A DNA stretch of 64,000 bases from Prescottella soli (GTDB taxonomy: Bacteria; Actinomycetota; Actinomycetes; Mycobacteriales; Mycobacteriaceae): contig NZ_CP157276.1 in the NCBI RefSeq assembly GCF_040024445.1, positions 4,774,001 through 4,838,000 on the forward strand, read 5' to 3'. Shown piece after piece: positions 24,371-35,159 of the stretch (position 1 is its first letter; each line of letters starts with the position of its first letter). The position numbers and the translations under genes were made by a program. The notes under the pieces were generated by a model. The model had not been told where the DNA came from. It did no database searches and worked only from the letters and a program-made list of their open reading frames with translations.

Positions 24371-24925
24371 ATGAACAGCACCGGCATCCTCGTGGTGAGC
24401 GCCACCAGGGAGGAGGCGGCGCATGTGCCGGACGGCCTGGACGTCGTCGTCACCGGCATCGGCAAGGTCGCGGCGGCGGTCGCGGTCACCCGCGCCCTCG
24501 CGCAGTACCCTCCGGAACGCCTGCCGTTCGTGGTCAACATCGGAACCGCGGGTGCCCTGCACGCCCACCACGGCGGCCTGTACGTGCCGTCGGCGGTGCT
24601 CAACCACGACATCAGCAGCGCGGTGCTGAGGTCGCTCGGTCACCCCGTGCTCGACGTGATCGACCTCGACGACGGGGACGGCACGGTCCTGGCGACGGGT
24701 GACTCGTTCGTCTCCGACGCGCAGGTCCGGGACGCCCTGGCGGCGCGGGCCGATCTGGTCGACATGGAGGGCTTCGCCATCGCGTACGCGTGTGCGCAGC
24801 TCGGCGCGCGGTGCCGACTGGTCAAGCACGTCAGCGACCACGCTGACGACTCCGCGATGGACTGGCCCGCGCAGGTGGACGCGAGCGCCCGTGTGCTCGC
24901 CGACTGGCTGCGCGCCGCGCTGTAG
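24371..24925 (+). CDS. Phosphorylase-superfamily nucleosidase
   Basis: This 184-residue protein of the PNP/MTAN fold shows VVVTGIGKVAAAVAV, NIGTAGAL and the purine-site DMEGFAIAYACAQL, with a catalytic-type Asp near KHVSDHADDSAM. It is shorter than MTA/SAH nucleosidases (about 230 residues) and belongs to the short actinobacterial group simply called nucleosidases. The substrate is probably a purine nucleoside or related thio-nucleoside; this is inference. It is divergent from nadE by 100 bases and convergent with the META lipoprotein gene. Confidence 0.82.
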   Translation: MNSTGILVVSATREEAAHVPDGLDVVVTGIGKVAAAVAVTRALAQYPPERLPFVVNIGTAGALHAHHGGLYVPSAVLNHDISSAVLRSLGHPVLDVIDLDDGDGTVLATGDSFVSDAQVRDALAARADLVDMEGFAIAYACAQLGARCRLVKHVSDHADDSAMDWPAQVDASARVLADWLRAAL

Positions 24926-24932
24926 CGGCGGG

Positions 24933-25754
24933 TCAGTTCCCGCGCAGCTGCAATCCGGTGCCGTCGGGCCGCGTCAGCGCCATGGTGGGACCGTCGACGG
25001 CGTAGGTGACCTCGCCGTCGAGGACGTGCAGCACCGCCCGTTCGACATCGGCGACGTCGCCGGGACACGCGACCCGGGTGGTCGCGAGCTTGCCGAACGT
25101 GATGGTGCTGTCGCCGACCCGGACGGGGCCGCTGAAGCGGTTGCATCCGGTGGAACCGGTGGCTTGGCCGTCCTGGCCGATCGTCAGCGACGGGGCCGAG
25201 GTCTCGATCGCGGTCGACGTCACGACCGCGTCCGGAGTGATCAACGACTCGACCAGCCAGGTGGTCCCGACGACGGGGCGATCCGGTTCGGCGGTCTTCT
25301 TGTCCGCGAGGGTGACGGTGATGTTCGGCGATGCGAGCGTGAGGATGTCGTCGGTCAGCGTCCACGCCGGCTGCGCGGCGAACAGGTCCGTCATCCACTT
25401 GTCGGCTCCGGCGAGGTCGCCGGGGCAGGCCATCATGGTGGTCGCGATCGGGCCGGTCTTCACGGTGCCGCCGCCGAGGTCGACGCTGCCCACGCCGCGG
25501 TTGCAGCCGGCGCTCATGGCGATGTGATCCCGCTCCGGGAAAGCAACCTCGAGCGGGCCGCCGCCGGGGATCGTCGATCCGGTCACGGACGTCGAGAGGA
25601 ACGTCCGGCCCCACAGCGCGTCGGCGGGCGAGGCGGGAGTCGACGCCGCCGACGTCTCGGCGGTGGAACCGGCGTCGGCACCGTCGGCCGTGTCGCCGCA
25701 CGCGGTCAGCGTGGCGGCACACAGGAGGGCGAGAGCGACCGGAAGCGTGCGCAT
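24933..25754 (-). CDS. Lipoprotein with two META domains
   Basis: This 273-residue protein has the signal MRTLPVALALLCAATLTAC with a lipobox Cys at residue 19, then a Thr/Ala/Asp-rich linker. Two META (HslJ-like) domains follow, at about 45-145 and 160-265, each with a GCNRxxG segment (SAGCNRGVGS, STGCNRFSG). The related HslJ protein is heat-induced and linked to novobiocin resistance; META domains are often surface-anchored. Function is unknown. It is separated from the TetR gene upstream by only 9 bases and could be cotranscribed with it. Confidence 0.85.
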   Translation of the reverse strand: MRTLPVALALLCAATLTACGDTADGADAGSTAETSAASTPASPADALWGRTFLSTSVTGSTIPGGGPLEVAFPERDHIAMSAGCNRGVGSVDLGGGTVKTGPIATTMMACPGDLAGADKWMTDLFAAQPAWTLTDDILTLASPNITVTLADKKTAEPDRPVVGTTWLVESLITPDAVVTSTAIETSAPSLTIGQDGQATGSTGCNRFSGPVRVGDSTITFGKLATTRVACPGDVADVERAVLHVLDGEVTYAVDGPTMALTRPDGTGLQLRGN

Positions 25755-25763
25755 GGCCACACC

Positions 25764-26387
25764 CTATCCGGAGGCGCGGCTCGTACCGGTGATCCTGCGC
25801 GCCAGGTCCTCCCAGCTGTCGGCGACGCGTCGGTGCGGCATCCCGGCGACGCGGATCTGGTGCAGCACCAGGCTCGCTTCCAGCGGCGCGAGCAGTGCGG
25901 CGCCCAGCAGTTCGACGTCGCCGTCGACGCCCGCGTCGGTGAGCAGGGTCACGATGTGCCGCAGGCTCACGGCGCGTGCGGGGTTCGAGTAGCGGAACTC
26001 GGGGGAGTCCTCCGCCGCACGCAGCACGTCGCCCTGCACGGTCACCATGTCGAGTCGGGCGCGTCCGAACGCGATCAGCCGGACGATCGGGTCCGCTCCG
26101 GGGCCGAGCGGCGGGGGACCGAACATGAACGCCTGCTGCAGCTCGCGCTCGGTGTGGTCGAGCAGCGCGTTCATCAGGCCCGAGCGGCTTCCGAACCGTC
26201 GGAACACGGTGCCCTTGCCGACGCCGGCCTTCGCCGCGACGGCCTCCATCGTGACCGCGTCCACGCCCCGTTCGGCGACGAGTTCGGCCGCCGCGTCGAG
26301 GAGGAGTCGCCGATTGCGGGCGGCGTCACATCGCTCGGGGATCTCGGCGTCCACCAGCGGAAGCAGGGGGCTGTTCACGCAACGCAT
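25764..26387 (-). CDS. TetR-family regulator
   Basis: This is a 207-residue protein from the ATG at 26387 (an alternative start is a few codons downstream). The N-terminal HTH covers about residues 20-66, with LLLDAAAELVAERGVDAVTM and KAGVGKGTVFRRFGSRSGLM. It is divergent from a flavin reductase gene, and a 12-bp perfect palindrome lies between them, so it most likely represses that gene and itself. The effector is unknown; quinones or oxidants would suit the target. Confidence 0.85.
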   Translation of the reverse strand: MRCVNSPLLPLVDAEIPERCDAARNRRLLLDAAAELVAERGVDAVTMEAVAAKAGVGKGTVFRRFGSRSGLMNALLDHTERELQQAFMFGPPPLGPGADPIVRLIAFGRARLDMVTVQGDVLRAAEDSPEFRYSNPARAVSLRHIVTLLTDAGVDGDVELLGAALLAPLEASLVLHQIRVAGMPHRRVADSWEDLARRITGTSRASG

Positions 26388-26404
26388 CGTAGCCCAGCGG
26401 GAAT

Positions 26405-26428
26405 ACAAGTGGACCGCGGTCCGTTTGT
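26405..26428. promoter_or_regulatory. TetR operator palindrome between tetR and flavin reductase
   Basis: GGACCGCGGTCC at 26411-26422 is a perfect palindrome, extended by imperfect arms (ACAAGT on the left, GTTTGT on the right) to 24 bp. It is 17 bases from the tetR start and 51 from the reductase start, as expected for a TetR site controlling both. Function is inferred from symmetry and position. Confidence 0.7.
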
Positions 26429-26479
26429 GGTGCTATACCTGTTGCAGCTTCAACTATCGCACCACGAAGGAATCCCGTC

Positions 26480-27043
26480 ATGTCTGACACCCGCGTTCTC
26501 GTCCTGGTCGGCAGCCTGCGCGCCGGCTCCGTCAACCGTCAGGTCGCCGAGACTGCCGCAGCCGTCGCCCCCGAGGGCGTCGAGCTGACGATCTTCGAAG
26601 GCCTGGGCAACCTGCCCTTCTACAACGAGGACGTCGACGTCCCCGGCGCCACGATCGCCGGTGTCGACGAACTGCGTGCCGCGGCCGCCGAGGCCGACGC
26701 CCTGCTCCTGGTCACCCCGGAGTACAACGGCACCGTTCCCGCCGTCCTGAAGAACGCCATCGACTGGCTCTCGCGTCCCTACGGCGCCGGCGCCGTCAAG
26801 GACAAGCCGGTCGCCGTCATCAGCGCCTCCCCGAGCCCCAACGCCGCGAAGTGGGCGCACGACGACACCCGCAAGGCCCTCGGCGTCGCCGGCGGCAACG
26901 TCCTCGCGGCCGAGCTGTCCATCGGCGGCACCATCCAGAAGTTCGGCGACCAGCACCCGCGTGAGAACGCCGAGGTCGCCCAGCAGGTCGGCGCCGTCGT
27001 CGCCGCCCTCGTCGACGCGTCCAAGGCGCTCGTCAGCGCCTGA
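26480..27043 (+). CDS. NADPH-dependent FMN reductase / quinone reductase-like flavoprotein
   Basis: This 187-residue protein has the flavodoxin-like fold of the SsuE/ChrR/azoreductase group. Key segments are LVGSLRAGSVNRQVAE (phosphate loop), LLLVTPEYNGTVPAVLKNAIDWLSRP (the TPEYNxSxPxxLKNAIDW signature) and SASPSPNAAK. These enzymes reduce FMN, quinones, azo dyes or chromate. It is likely controlled by the divergent TetR gene. Its codon use is strongly biased, suggesting high expression. A dispersed inverted repeat lies after the stop. Confidence 0.9.
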   Translation: MSDTRVLVLVGSLRAGSVNRQVAETAAAVAPEGVELTIFEGLGNLPFYNEDVDVPGATIAGVDELRAAAAEADALLLVTPEYNGTVPAVLKNAIDWLSRPYGAGAVKDKPVAVISASPSPNAAKWAHDDTRKALGVAGGNVLAAELSIGGTIQKFGDQHPRENAEVAQQVGAVVAALVDASKALVSA

Positions 27044-27069
27044 TCCCTCGGATCACCCGCGGCGTCCGG

Positions 27070-27116
27070 CCGAATGTCACATGCGTTCAATCCAACTGAA
27101 CGCGTGTGACATTCGG
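27070..27116. repeat. Dispersed inverted repeat, copy 1
   Basis: The left arm at 27070-27089 and right arm at 27097-27116 form a 20-bp stem with a single T/C difference (a G-U pair in RNA) around the loop ATCCAAC. The arms begin CCGAATGTCACAT and end TGTGACATTCGG. A closely related element is at 32498-32548. Both lie between convergent genes, so they may act as bidirectional terminators, but conservation of sequence including the loop CCAAC suggests a repeat family. Confidence 0.85.
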
Positions 27117-27130
27117 TGTTTCGGGGACGG

Positions 27131-28024
27131 TTACAGCCCGGCCTGATCCATCGCTGCGTCAACGGCGTCGCGGACCGCGGCGAAGTCGCCGCCCGCCGCC
27201 AGCGCCGTGGTCTGGGCCGCCTCGATCCGCTCGCGCACCTGCTCGTAGCGAGCGGTCCACGCCTCCTTGTGGGCGCGCCAGTACCCGATGACGTCGTAAC
27301 GCTCGGTCGGCCAGCCCAGTTCGTGCCGCAGCCAGCGGCGCACCTCACGCGAGTGCCCCGCCTCGCCGGCGAACCAGACGTACCCGAGGCCGCCGGGGTG
27401 GACCCACTTCCCGGCGGTGCTCGCGAGGGCGCTCGGGCCGACGCCGTTGCCCGACCCGTGCACCCACGTGTAGGTGACGTCGCCGGCCGTCTCGAGGTGC
27501 TGTTCGTCGGCGGCCGTCGTGACCTCGGCCACCACGTGCACGCGGGTGCCGGGCGCGAGTTCCTCGACGATGCGGCCCACCGCGGGCAGCGCGGTCATGT
27601 CCGCGATCAGGAGTTGCCACGCGGTCCCGGCGGGCGGCCGGTACCAGCCCGACGCCGTCGTCACCCCGAGGACCTGGCCAGGCCGCGCCTGCATGGCCCA
27701 CCGCACCGCTGCGCCGCCGTCGTGGACCGCGAAGTCGATGTCCATCTCGCAGGTCTCGGCGTTCCAACGCCGGACCGTGTAACTGCGCATCTCGGGCCGT
27801 GGCCCGTCCGCGGGGTAGTCCAATACGTCGCCGATCGGCTGCGGCTGCGGCGGCCGATCCTCGCCGTAGTCCGGGAACACGACGAGAAGGCGCTCGTCGG
27901 GGTCGCCGCTCGAGACGAATCGCGTCAGGTCGCCACCGGACAGTGTGATCCGCTGCATGTTCGGCGTGACACGTGCGACGCGCGACACTGCCGCGAAGCA
28001 GTAGGGGTTCGGGGTCGAGGGCAC
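27131..28024 (-). CDS. Siderophore-interacting flavoprotein (SIP, ViuB-like)
   Basis: This 297-residue ferric-siderophore reductase has an FAD domain with RSYTVRRW and a C-terminal NAD(P)H domain containing a G-E-A-G-H-S-R-E-V-R-R motif near VWFAGEAGHS. SIP enzymes use NAD(P)H to release iron from siderophores after uptake. The start is GTG. The gene stands alone and is convergent with the flavin reductase. No IdeR box was found in the upstream 80 bases. Iron-uptake partners appear at 34.1-36.2 kb. Confidence 0.9.
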   Translation of the reverse strand: MPSTPNPYCFAAVSRVARVTPNMQRITLSGGDLTRFVSSGDPDERLLVVFPDYGEDRPPQPQPIGDVLDYPADGPRPEMRSYTVRRWNAETCEMDIDFAVHDGGAAVRWAMQARPGQVLGVTTASGWYRPPAGTAWQLLIADMTALPAVGRIVEELAPGTRVHVVAEVTTAADEQHLETAGDVTYTWVHGSGNGVGPSALASTAGKWVHPGGLGYVWFAGEAGHSREVRRWLRHELGWPTERYDVIGYWRAHKEAWTARYEQVRERIEAAQTTALAAGGDFAAVRDAVDAAMDQAGL

Positions 28025-28579
28025 GGGGCAACCCTGGCACAGCGCGCCGGTCGCAGTGCCGCCGGCCGGAGTGCGGTTATCGTTCAGTTAACGCCCGATC
28101 GGGGGTGTCGACGGGCATCGTCGTGCGGGTTCCGTTCCCCGTTCCGCGTGTCGCGCTTCGGCGTGTCGTTTGCGGGCGGGCGATCTCGACGCGCGTGACG
28201 TGCGCCGGAGTCCTGGTGGCCGCGCGGAACGACGCACGGGGGAGCGCCGCGGACTCGGTGGGCGGGGTGCGCGCGCCGACCTGGGCCCCTCGCTGCGCGG
28301 CGCGGCGGATGTGCCGGAAATCACGGCCGAACCTGTGACCCGCGACACGCCGAAGGCCTCCTGAATCGATCCCTCCGCGGGGTGTCGACCTGGGAATTCC
28401 ACGAGTGCAACTCACAAGATCTCGCGCTGTGCGTATCTGTCGGCCACAAGGTGTAGTGTCTACACAGCCGAGGGGGCACAACGGGAACGAAACGGATCCC
28501 GGGTTCGAGATGAGGCCCAATCCTCGGCGTGAACAGTGCACAACCAAAGCTCGTCAGGCCGTTGGAAAGAGGGACCAAT
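28025..28579. other. Gene-free region with the nrd promoter
   Basis: About 555 bases separate the divergent SIP and nrdH starts. Several short frames are open on both strands but are Arg/Pro/Ser-rich, lack ribosome sites and show no family resemblance. The last 170 bases hold the NrdR-like boxes and promoter of the nrd operon. The remaining 380 bases show nothing I can name. Confidence 0.6.
28411..28461 (+). promoter_or_regulatory. Two candidate NrdR boxes upstream of nrdHIEF
   Basis: CTCACAAGATCTCG at 28411-28424 and CACAAGGTGTAGTGTC at 28445-28460 share CACAAG, and their CACAAG cores are 32 bases apart, which is the three-helical-turn spacing known for paired NrdR boxes. The second copy fits the NrdR box better and overlaps the symmetric GTGTAG-TGT-CTACAC. 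NrdR is the ATP/dATP-sensing repressor of ribonucleotide reductase genes. The first box is weak. Confidence 0.55.
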
Positions 28580-28813
28580 ATGAGCATCACCGTCTACACC
28601 AAGCCCGCCTGCGTTCAGTGCAATGCCACCTACCGCGCCCTCGACAAGGCCGGTCTCGAATACGACGTCGTCGACATCTCCGAGAGCCCCGAAGCGCGTG
28701 ACTACGTGATGGCGCTCGGATACCTCCAGGCCCCCGTCGTGGTGGCCGGTGACGATCACTGGTCGGGCTTCCGTCCGGACCGCATCAAGGACCTCACCGC
28801 AAACGCTGCTTGA
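28580..28813 (+). CDS. nrdH: NrdH glutaredoxin-like redoxin
   Basis: This 77-residue protein starts at an ATG with GGAAAGAGGGA upstream. The redox site is Cys11-Val-Gln-Cys14 (KPACVQCNAT), and the NrdH-specific end with HWSGFRPDRI near the C-terminus is present. NrdH is reduced by thioredoxin reductase and supplies electrons to the class Ib ribonucleotide reductase NrdEF. It is the first gene of nrdHIEF; the leader contains the NrdR boxes. Confidence 0.96.
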   Translation: MSITVYTKPACVQCNATYRALDKAGLEYDVVDISESPEARDYVMALGYLQAPVVVAGDDHWSGFRPDRIKDLTANAA

Positions 28814-29283
28814 GCCGCCGCGCGGCGGTGCCGCGGGGATGATCCACGAATGAAATGGTGAATGCCGATGGCTTCGCTGGTGTACTTCTCCAGCGTCTCG
28901 GAGAACACACACCGATTCGTTCAACGACTCGGTGTCCCCGCTACGCGTATTCCAATTCACGACCGTGAAGGCACGTTCGAAGTCGACGAACCGTACGTCC
29001 TGATCCTGCCCACCTACGGTGGTGGGACCACGGCGATGGGTCGCGACACGAGCTACGTGCCCAAGCAGGTCATCAAATTCCTCAACAACACGCACAATCG
29101 CTCCCTCATCCGAGGGGTGATTGCTGCCGGCAACACGAACTTCGGCGAGTCCTACTGCTACGCGGGGAACATCGTTTCCCAGAAGTGTCGGGTCCCGTAC
29201 CTGTACCGCTTCGAACTGATGGGGACAGCCGAGGACGTCCAGGCTGTCCGCGACGGCCTCGAACAATTCATGGAGAGTGAACA

Positions 29284-32479
<3,196 letters not shown>

Positions 32480-32497
32480 TTCCGGACCACCCGCTGT

Positions 32498-32548
32498 GGC
32501 CGAATGTCACATCCGTTCAGACCAACTGAACCGGTGTGACATTCGGCC
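32498..32548. repeat. Dispersed inverted repeat, copy 2
   Basis: The arms 32498-32519 and 32527-32548 pair over 22 bp with two mismatches around loop GACCAAC. Arms and loop closely match the element at 27070-27116: GGCCGAATGTCACAT, CGTTCA, CCAAC and TGAAC recur in both. The position, between convergent nrdF and the RDD gene, parallels copy 1. Confidence 0.85.
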
Positions 32549-32557
32549 TTCGGCGTT

Positions 32558-33058
32558 TCAGAGGGCGGTTCGGAGGGCCACGACGTCGCGGCGCCTCACG
32601 ACGGTCGGCCCGTTGTCGTAGTCGCTGGTCCAGGGGCTGCTCGAGATCGTCGCCACGAAGTCGAGCGCCCCCAGGAGCCACCACTTCAGCAGGTAGCCGA
32701 GCGTCGGCCACTGCCCGTCGGACGGGCGGATCACGCACAGGCCGAACAGCGCCTTGCCGAGGGTCGTGTGCACGATCCGCTGGGCGACGACGCGCTGCAG
32801 CAGCGACGCGGCGATCCAGCCGATGACCAGAGCCGGCGCCGCCCAGTCCGCGACGGCGGGGATGTCCAGGAACACGGTCATCGCGACAAGGCCGACCACG
32901 ATGTGCAGGAGCCAGTCGAACGCAAACGCGATCACCTCGCGCAGTTGGCGTGGCGACGGATAGCGAGGGTCGCCCGAGTCGCCGTGTTTGTCTGGAACCT
33001 CCCCATGCGTCGGCGCCGTGTCCGGGGTGGTGCTCGCGTCGAACCCTGGTGTGGTCAC
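32558..33058 (-). CDS. RDD-family membrane protein
   Basis: This is a 166-residue protein from a GTG at 33058; the frame is open to 33184, but the upstream part looks noncoding. After a Pro/Asp-rich cytoplasmic stretch come three hydrophobic segments in the RDD pattern: FDWLLHIVVGLVAMTVF, then HTTLGKALFGLCVIRPSDG (the loop typical of the family), then a last helix. RDD proteins are poorly characterised; some act as ion antiporters. No operon partner is evident. Confidence 0.72.
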   Translation of the reverse strand: MTTPGFDASTTPDTAPTHGEVPDKHGDSGDPRYPSPRQLREVIAFAFDWLLHIVVGLVAMTVFLDIPAVADWAAPALVIGWIAASLLQRVVAQRIVHTTLGKALFGLCVIRPSDGQWPTLGYLLKWWLLGALDFVATISSSPWTSDYDNGPTVVRRRDVVALRTAL

Positions 33059-33208
33059 CGGAGAAGGGTGCCGGATCGAGCCGTGAAAGGCAATGGGGGG
33101 AGCGGGGTTTCGGCCGGGGCATTGTGGTCGTCGGGGCGCGGCGCCTACTGTCGAATCAGTGCAACTCAGCCGACGAGACGACACCTACGAAGATTCGAGG
33201 AGACGGCA

Positions 33209-33595
33209 ATGAGTGGTCGAGTAGTGCATTTCGAGGTCCCGTTCGACGACGGTGACCGGGCCCGCAACTTCTACCGGCAGGCGTTCGGCTGGAACCTCAC
33301 CGAGATGCCCGAGATGAAGTACACCGGCGTGGCTACCGGGCCCGTCGCGGAATCGGGGATGCCCGCCGAGCCGGGGTACATCGGGGGCGGCATGTTCGAG
33401 CGTGCGGAGCAGTCCCCGACCGGTCCGGTGATCACCGTCAACGTCGACGACATCGACGCGGCGCTGGCCAAGATCGAGTCGTTGGGCGGCGCGACGGTCT
33501 CGGCGAAACAACCGGTGGGGGAGATGGGGTTCGCCGCCTACTTCCGGGACACCGAGGGCAACGTCATGGGGCTGTGGGAGACGGCGCAGGGCTGA
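33209..33595 (+). CDS. VOC-superfamily (glyoxalase-like) protein
   Basis: This 128-residue protein starts at the ATG at 33209 behind GAGGAGA. It consists of two beta-alpha-beta-beta-beta modules: VVHFEVPFDDGDRARNFYRQAFGW and VDDIDAALAKIESLGGATV, then AYFRDTEGNVMGLWE. It resembles the small glyoxalase/bleomycin-resistance/dioxygenase-like proteins common in actinobacteria. Metal ligands include the early His and a late Glu. The substrate is unknown. It is convergent with the NUDIX gene. Confidence 0.85.
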   Translation: MSGRVVHFEVPFDDGDRARNFYRQAFGWNLTEMPEMKYTGVATGPVAESGMPAEPGYIGGGMFERAEQSPTGPVITVNVDDIDAALAKIESLGGATVSAKQPVGEMGFAAYFRDTEGNVMGLWETAQG

Positions 33596-33610
33596 GCCCT
33601 CCCTGAGTGT

Positions 33611-34087
33611 TCAGTCCCGAGCGAACCACGTTCGTTGGTCGTCGCGCAGCGCAGTCGCGATGCGCCGCTTCGACGACGCGGTCATGTCGGACGGCAGGGC
33701 GTCGGGGGAGAACCACCGCACGTCGAGATTCTCGTCGTCGGCGACGCGGGCCTCACCGGACACGACGCGGGCGACGAAGCACACGTCGAGGTATGCGGCG
33801 ATGTCGCCGTTGGGATAGGTGACGGGGCCGGCGGCGCCGACGCTGACGACGCGCACCAGTTCCGCCTCGAGCCCGGTCTCCTCGCGGATCTCCCGCAGTA
33901 TTGCCGGGCCGGGCTCCTCGCCGGGTTCGAGGATCCCGGAGACGACGGCCCACAGGCCGTTGTCGGCACGCCGGGTGAGGAGAAGTCGGCCGTCGTCGTC
34001 GCGGAGGACTGCGCTGACGCCGGGCAGCCACAGCGGGGCGTGCCCGACGTGTTCCCGTAGCGCCGCAACGAATTCCGGTACCGGCAT
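33611..34087 (-). CDS. NUDIX hydrolase
   Basis: This 158-residue protein has the full Nudix box GILEPGEEPGPAILREIREE-TG (G-x5-E-x7-R-E-U-x-E-E-x-G-U), residues about 52-74, which binds Mg2+ and cleaves nucleoside-diphosphate-X substrates. The flanks (LWLPGVSAVLRDDDGRLLL, NGDIAAYLDVCFVARV) resemble MutT/NADH-pyrophosphatase-like actinobacterial members. The substrate is not deducible. It follows the siderophore-binding gene by 9 bases on the same strand. Confidence 0.85.
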   Translation of the reverse strand: MPVPEFVAALREHVGHAPLWLPGVSAVLRDDDGRLLLTRRADNGLWAVVSGILEPGEEPGPAILREIREETGLEAELVRVVSVGAAGPVTYPNGDIAAYLDVCFVARVVSGEARVADDENLDVRWFSPDALPSDMTASSKRRIATALRDDQRTWFARD

Positions 34088-34096
34088 CGAAGACTC

Positions 34097-35110
34097 CTAG
34101 CTGACGTACCCGTTGAGGCTTTCCTGCAGGTCGGTGAGGACGGCGCGAGCCGCGACGACCCCGTTGCCGGCGTTCCACACCTCGTCGTCGACCGCGAAGA
34201 CGCGGCTGTCGGTGACCGCCCCGAGGTCGTGCCAGGCGTCGGAGTCCATCACCGACGTGCCGTGCTCGAGGCCGCCCGGCCCGTCGAAACTGACGTAGAT
34301 GAGGTCGCCCTCCGCGTCGGCGAGGTCGTCGATGTCCTTCGACGCCACCTCGATCCGCTGGTAGGCCGGACGCTGGACGTTCGCGTCCGCGAGTACCTGA
34401 CCGGAGAACGACCCGGGGCTCTCGATCGCCATCGCGTCGGACCGGAACCGGATCACGGAAGCCTGCGTCTGGCGCGCGTTGATCTCGGTGCCGATCCGTG
34501 CGGCGTCCGCGGTGTACGCGTCGAGTGCCTGTTGCGCCGCACCGGACCGTCCGAGCGCCTTGCCGGACGCGAGGAACCGTGACTTCCACTGGACCGGGTC
34601 GTCGCCGACGAAGACGGTGGGCGCGACGGTCTTCAGACGTTCGGCGAGCTCCGGGGAGGCTGGCGCCGATCCGAGGATCAGGTCCGGCGCCGCCTTCGCG
34701 ATCTGGTCGATGTCGGGCGCAGACTCCGGACCGACGCTGGGCAGCAACGAGATTCCGGTGCCGAAATACGCCGGCTGTGGGGTCTCACCGGGTGATGTGG
34801 CCGCACCGACCACCCGTTCCCACAGGCCCAGTGCACACACCGAATCCATTGCGGCGCTGTCGAGCACGACGATGCGGTGCGGATCGGGGGCACCCGGATC
34901 GGCCGGGGTGGGGGTGGCGCAGGCGGCGCGGGTGTCGCGTTCGACGCTGACGACACCCGCGCCCGCGATCTTGGTCGTGGTCCGCACGATGGTGCTCGCG
35001 TCGTCGTTCGTCGAGTCTCCGCAGCCGGTGAGTCCCACGAGGACCGCCGACGCTGCGATCACGGCGACGGTGGCGCGGCGGACGGTGCGGACGGGCTGGG
35101 AACTGGACAA
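34097..35110 (-). CDS. Iron-siderophore ABC transporter binding lipoprotein (FecB-like), distal copy
   Basis: This is a 337-residue protein starting at a TTG with AGGAAG about 10 bases upstream. The signal peptide ends in the lipobox LTGCG (Cys30). The periplasmic-binding-protein fold of the FepB/FecB type follows (RIVVLDSAAMDSVCALG, DLILGSAPASPELAERL, a Trp-rich tail with DAWHDLGAVTDSRVFAVDDEVW). It should capture a ferric siderophore or heme outside the membrane. No permease or ATPase gene is adjacent. It lies 49 bases after a paralogue, so the pair arose by tandem duplication. Confidence 0.87.
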   Translation of the reverse strand: MSSSQPVRTVRRATVAVIAASAVLVGLTGCGDSTNDDASTIVRTTTKIAGAGVVSVERDTRAACATPTPADPGAPDPHRIVVLDSAAMDSVCALGLWERVVGAATSPGETPQPAYFGTGISLLPSVGPESAPDIDQIAKAAPDLILGSAPASPELAERLKTVAPTVFVGDDPVQWKSRFLASGKALGRSGAAQQALDAYTADAARIGTEINARQTQASVIRFRSDAMAIESPGSFSGQVLADANVQRPAYQRIEVASKDIDDLADAEGDLIYVSFDGPGGLEHGTSVMDSDAWHDLGAVTDSRVFAVDDEVWNAGNGVVAARAVLTDLQESLNGYVS

Positions 35111-35159
35111 TGCGACGACTTCCTGTTCGGCGAGCGCGGCGTGTGCGGGCCGATCCAGG

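Noticed and set aside
28077-28547. Short frames between the SIP gene and nrdH
   Set aside because: They are Arg/Pro-rich, without ribosome sites, overlap each other on both strands and lie over the nrd promoter.
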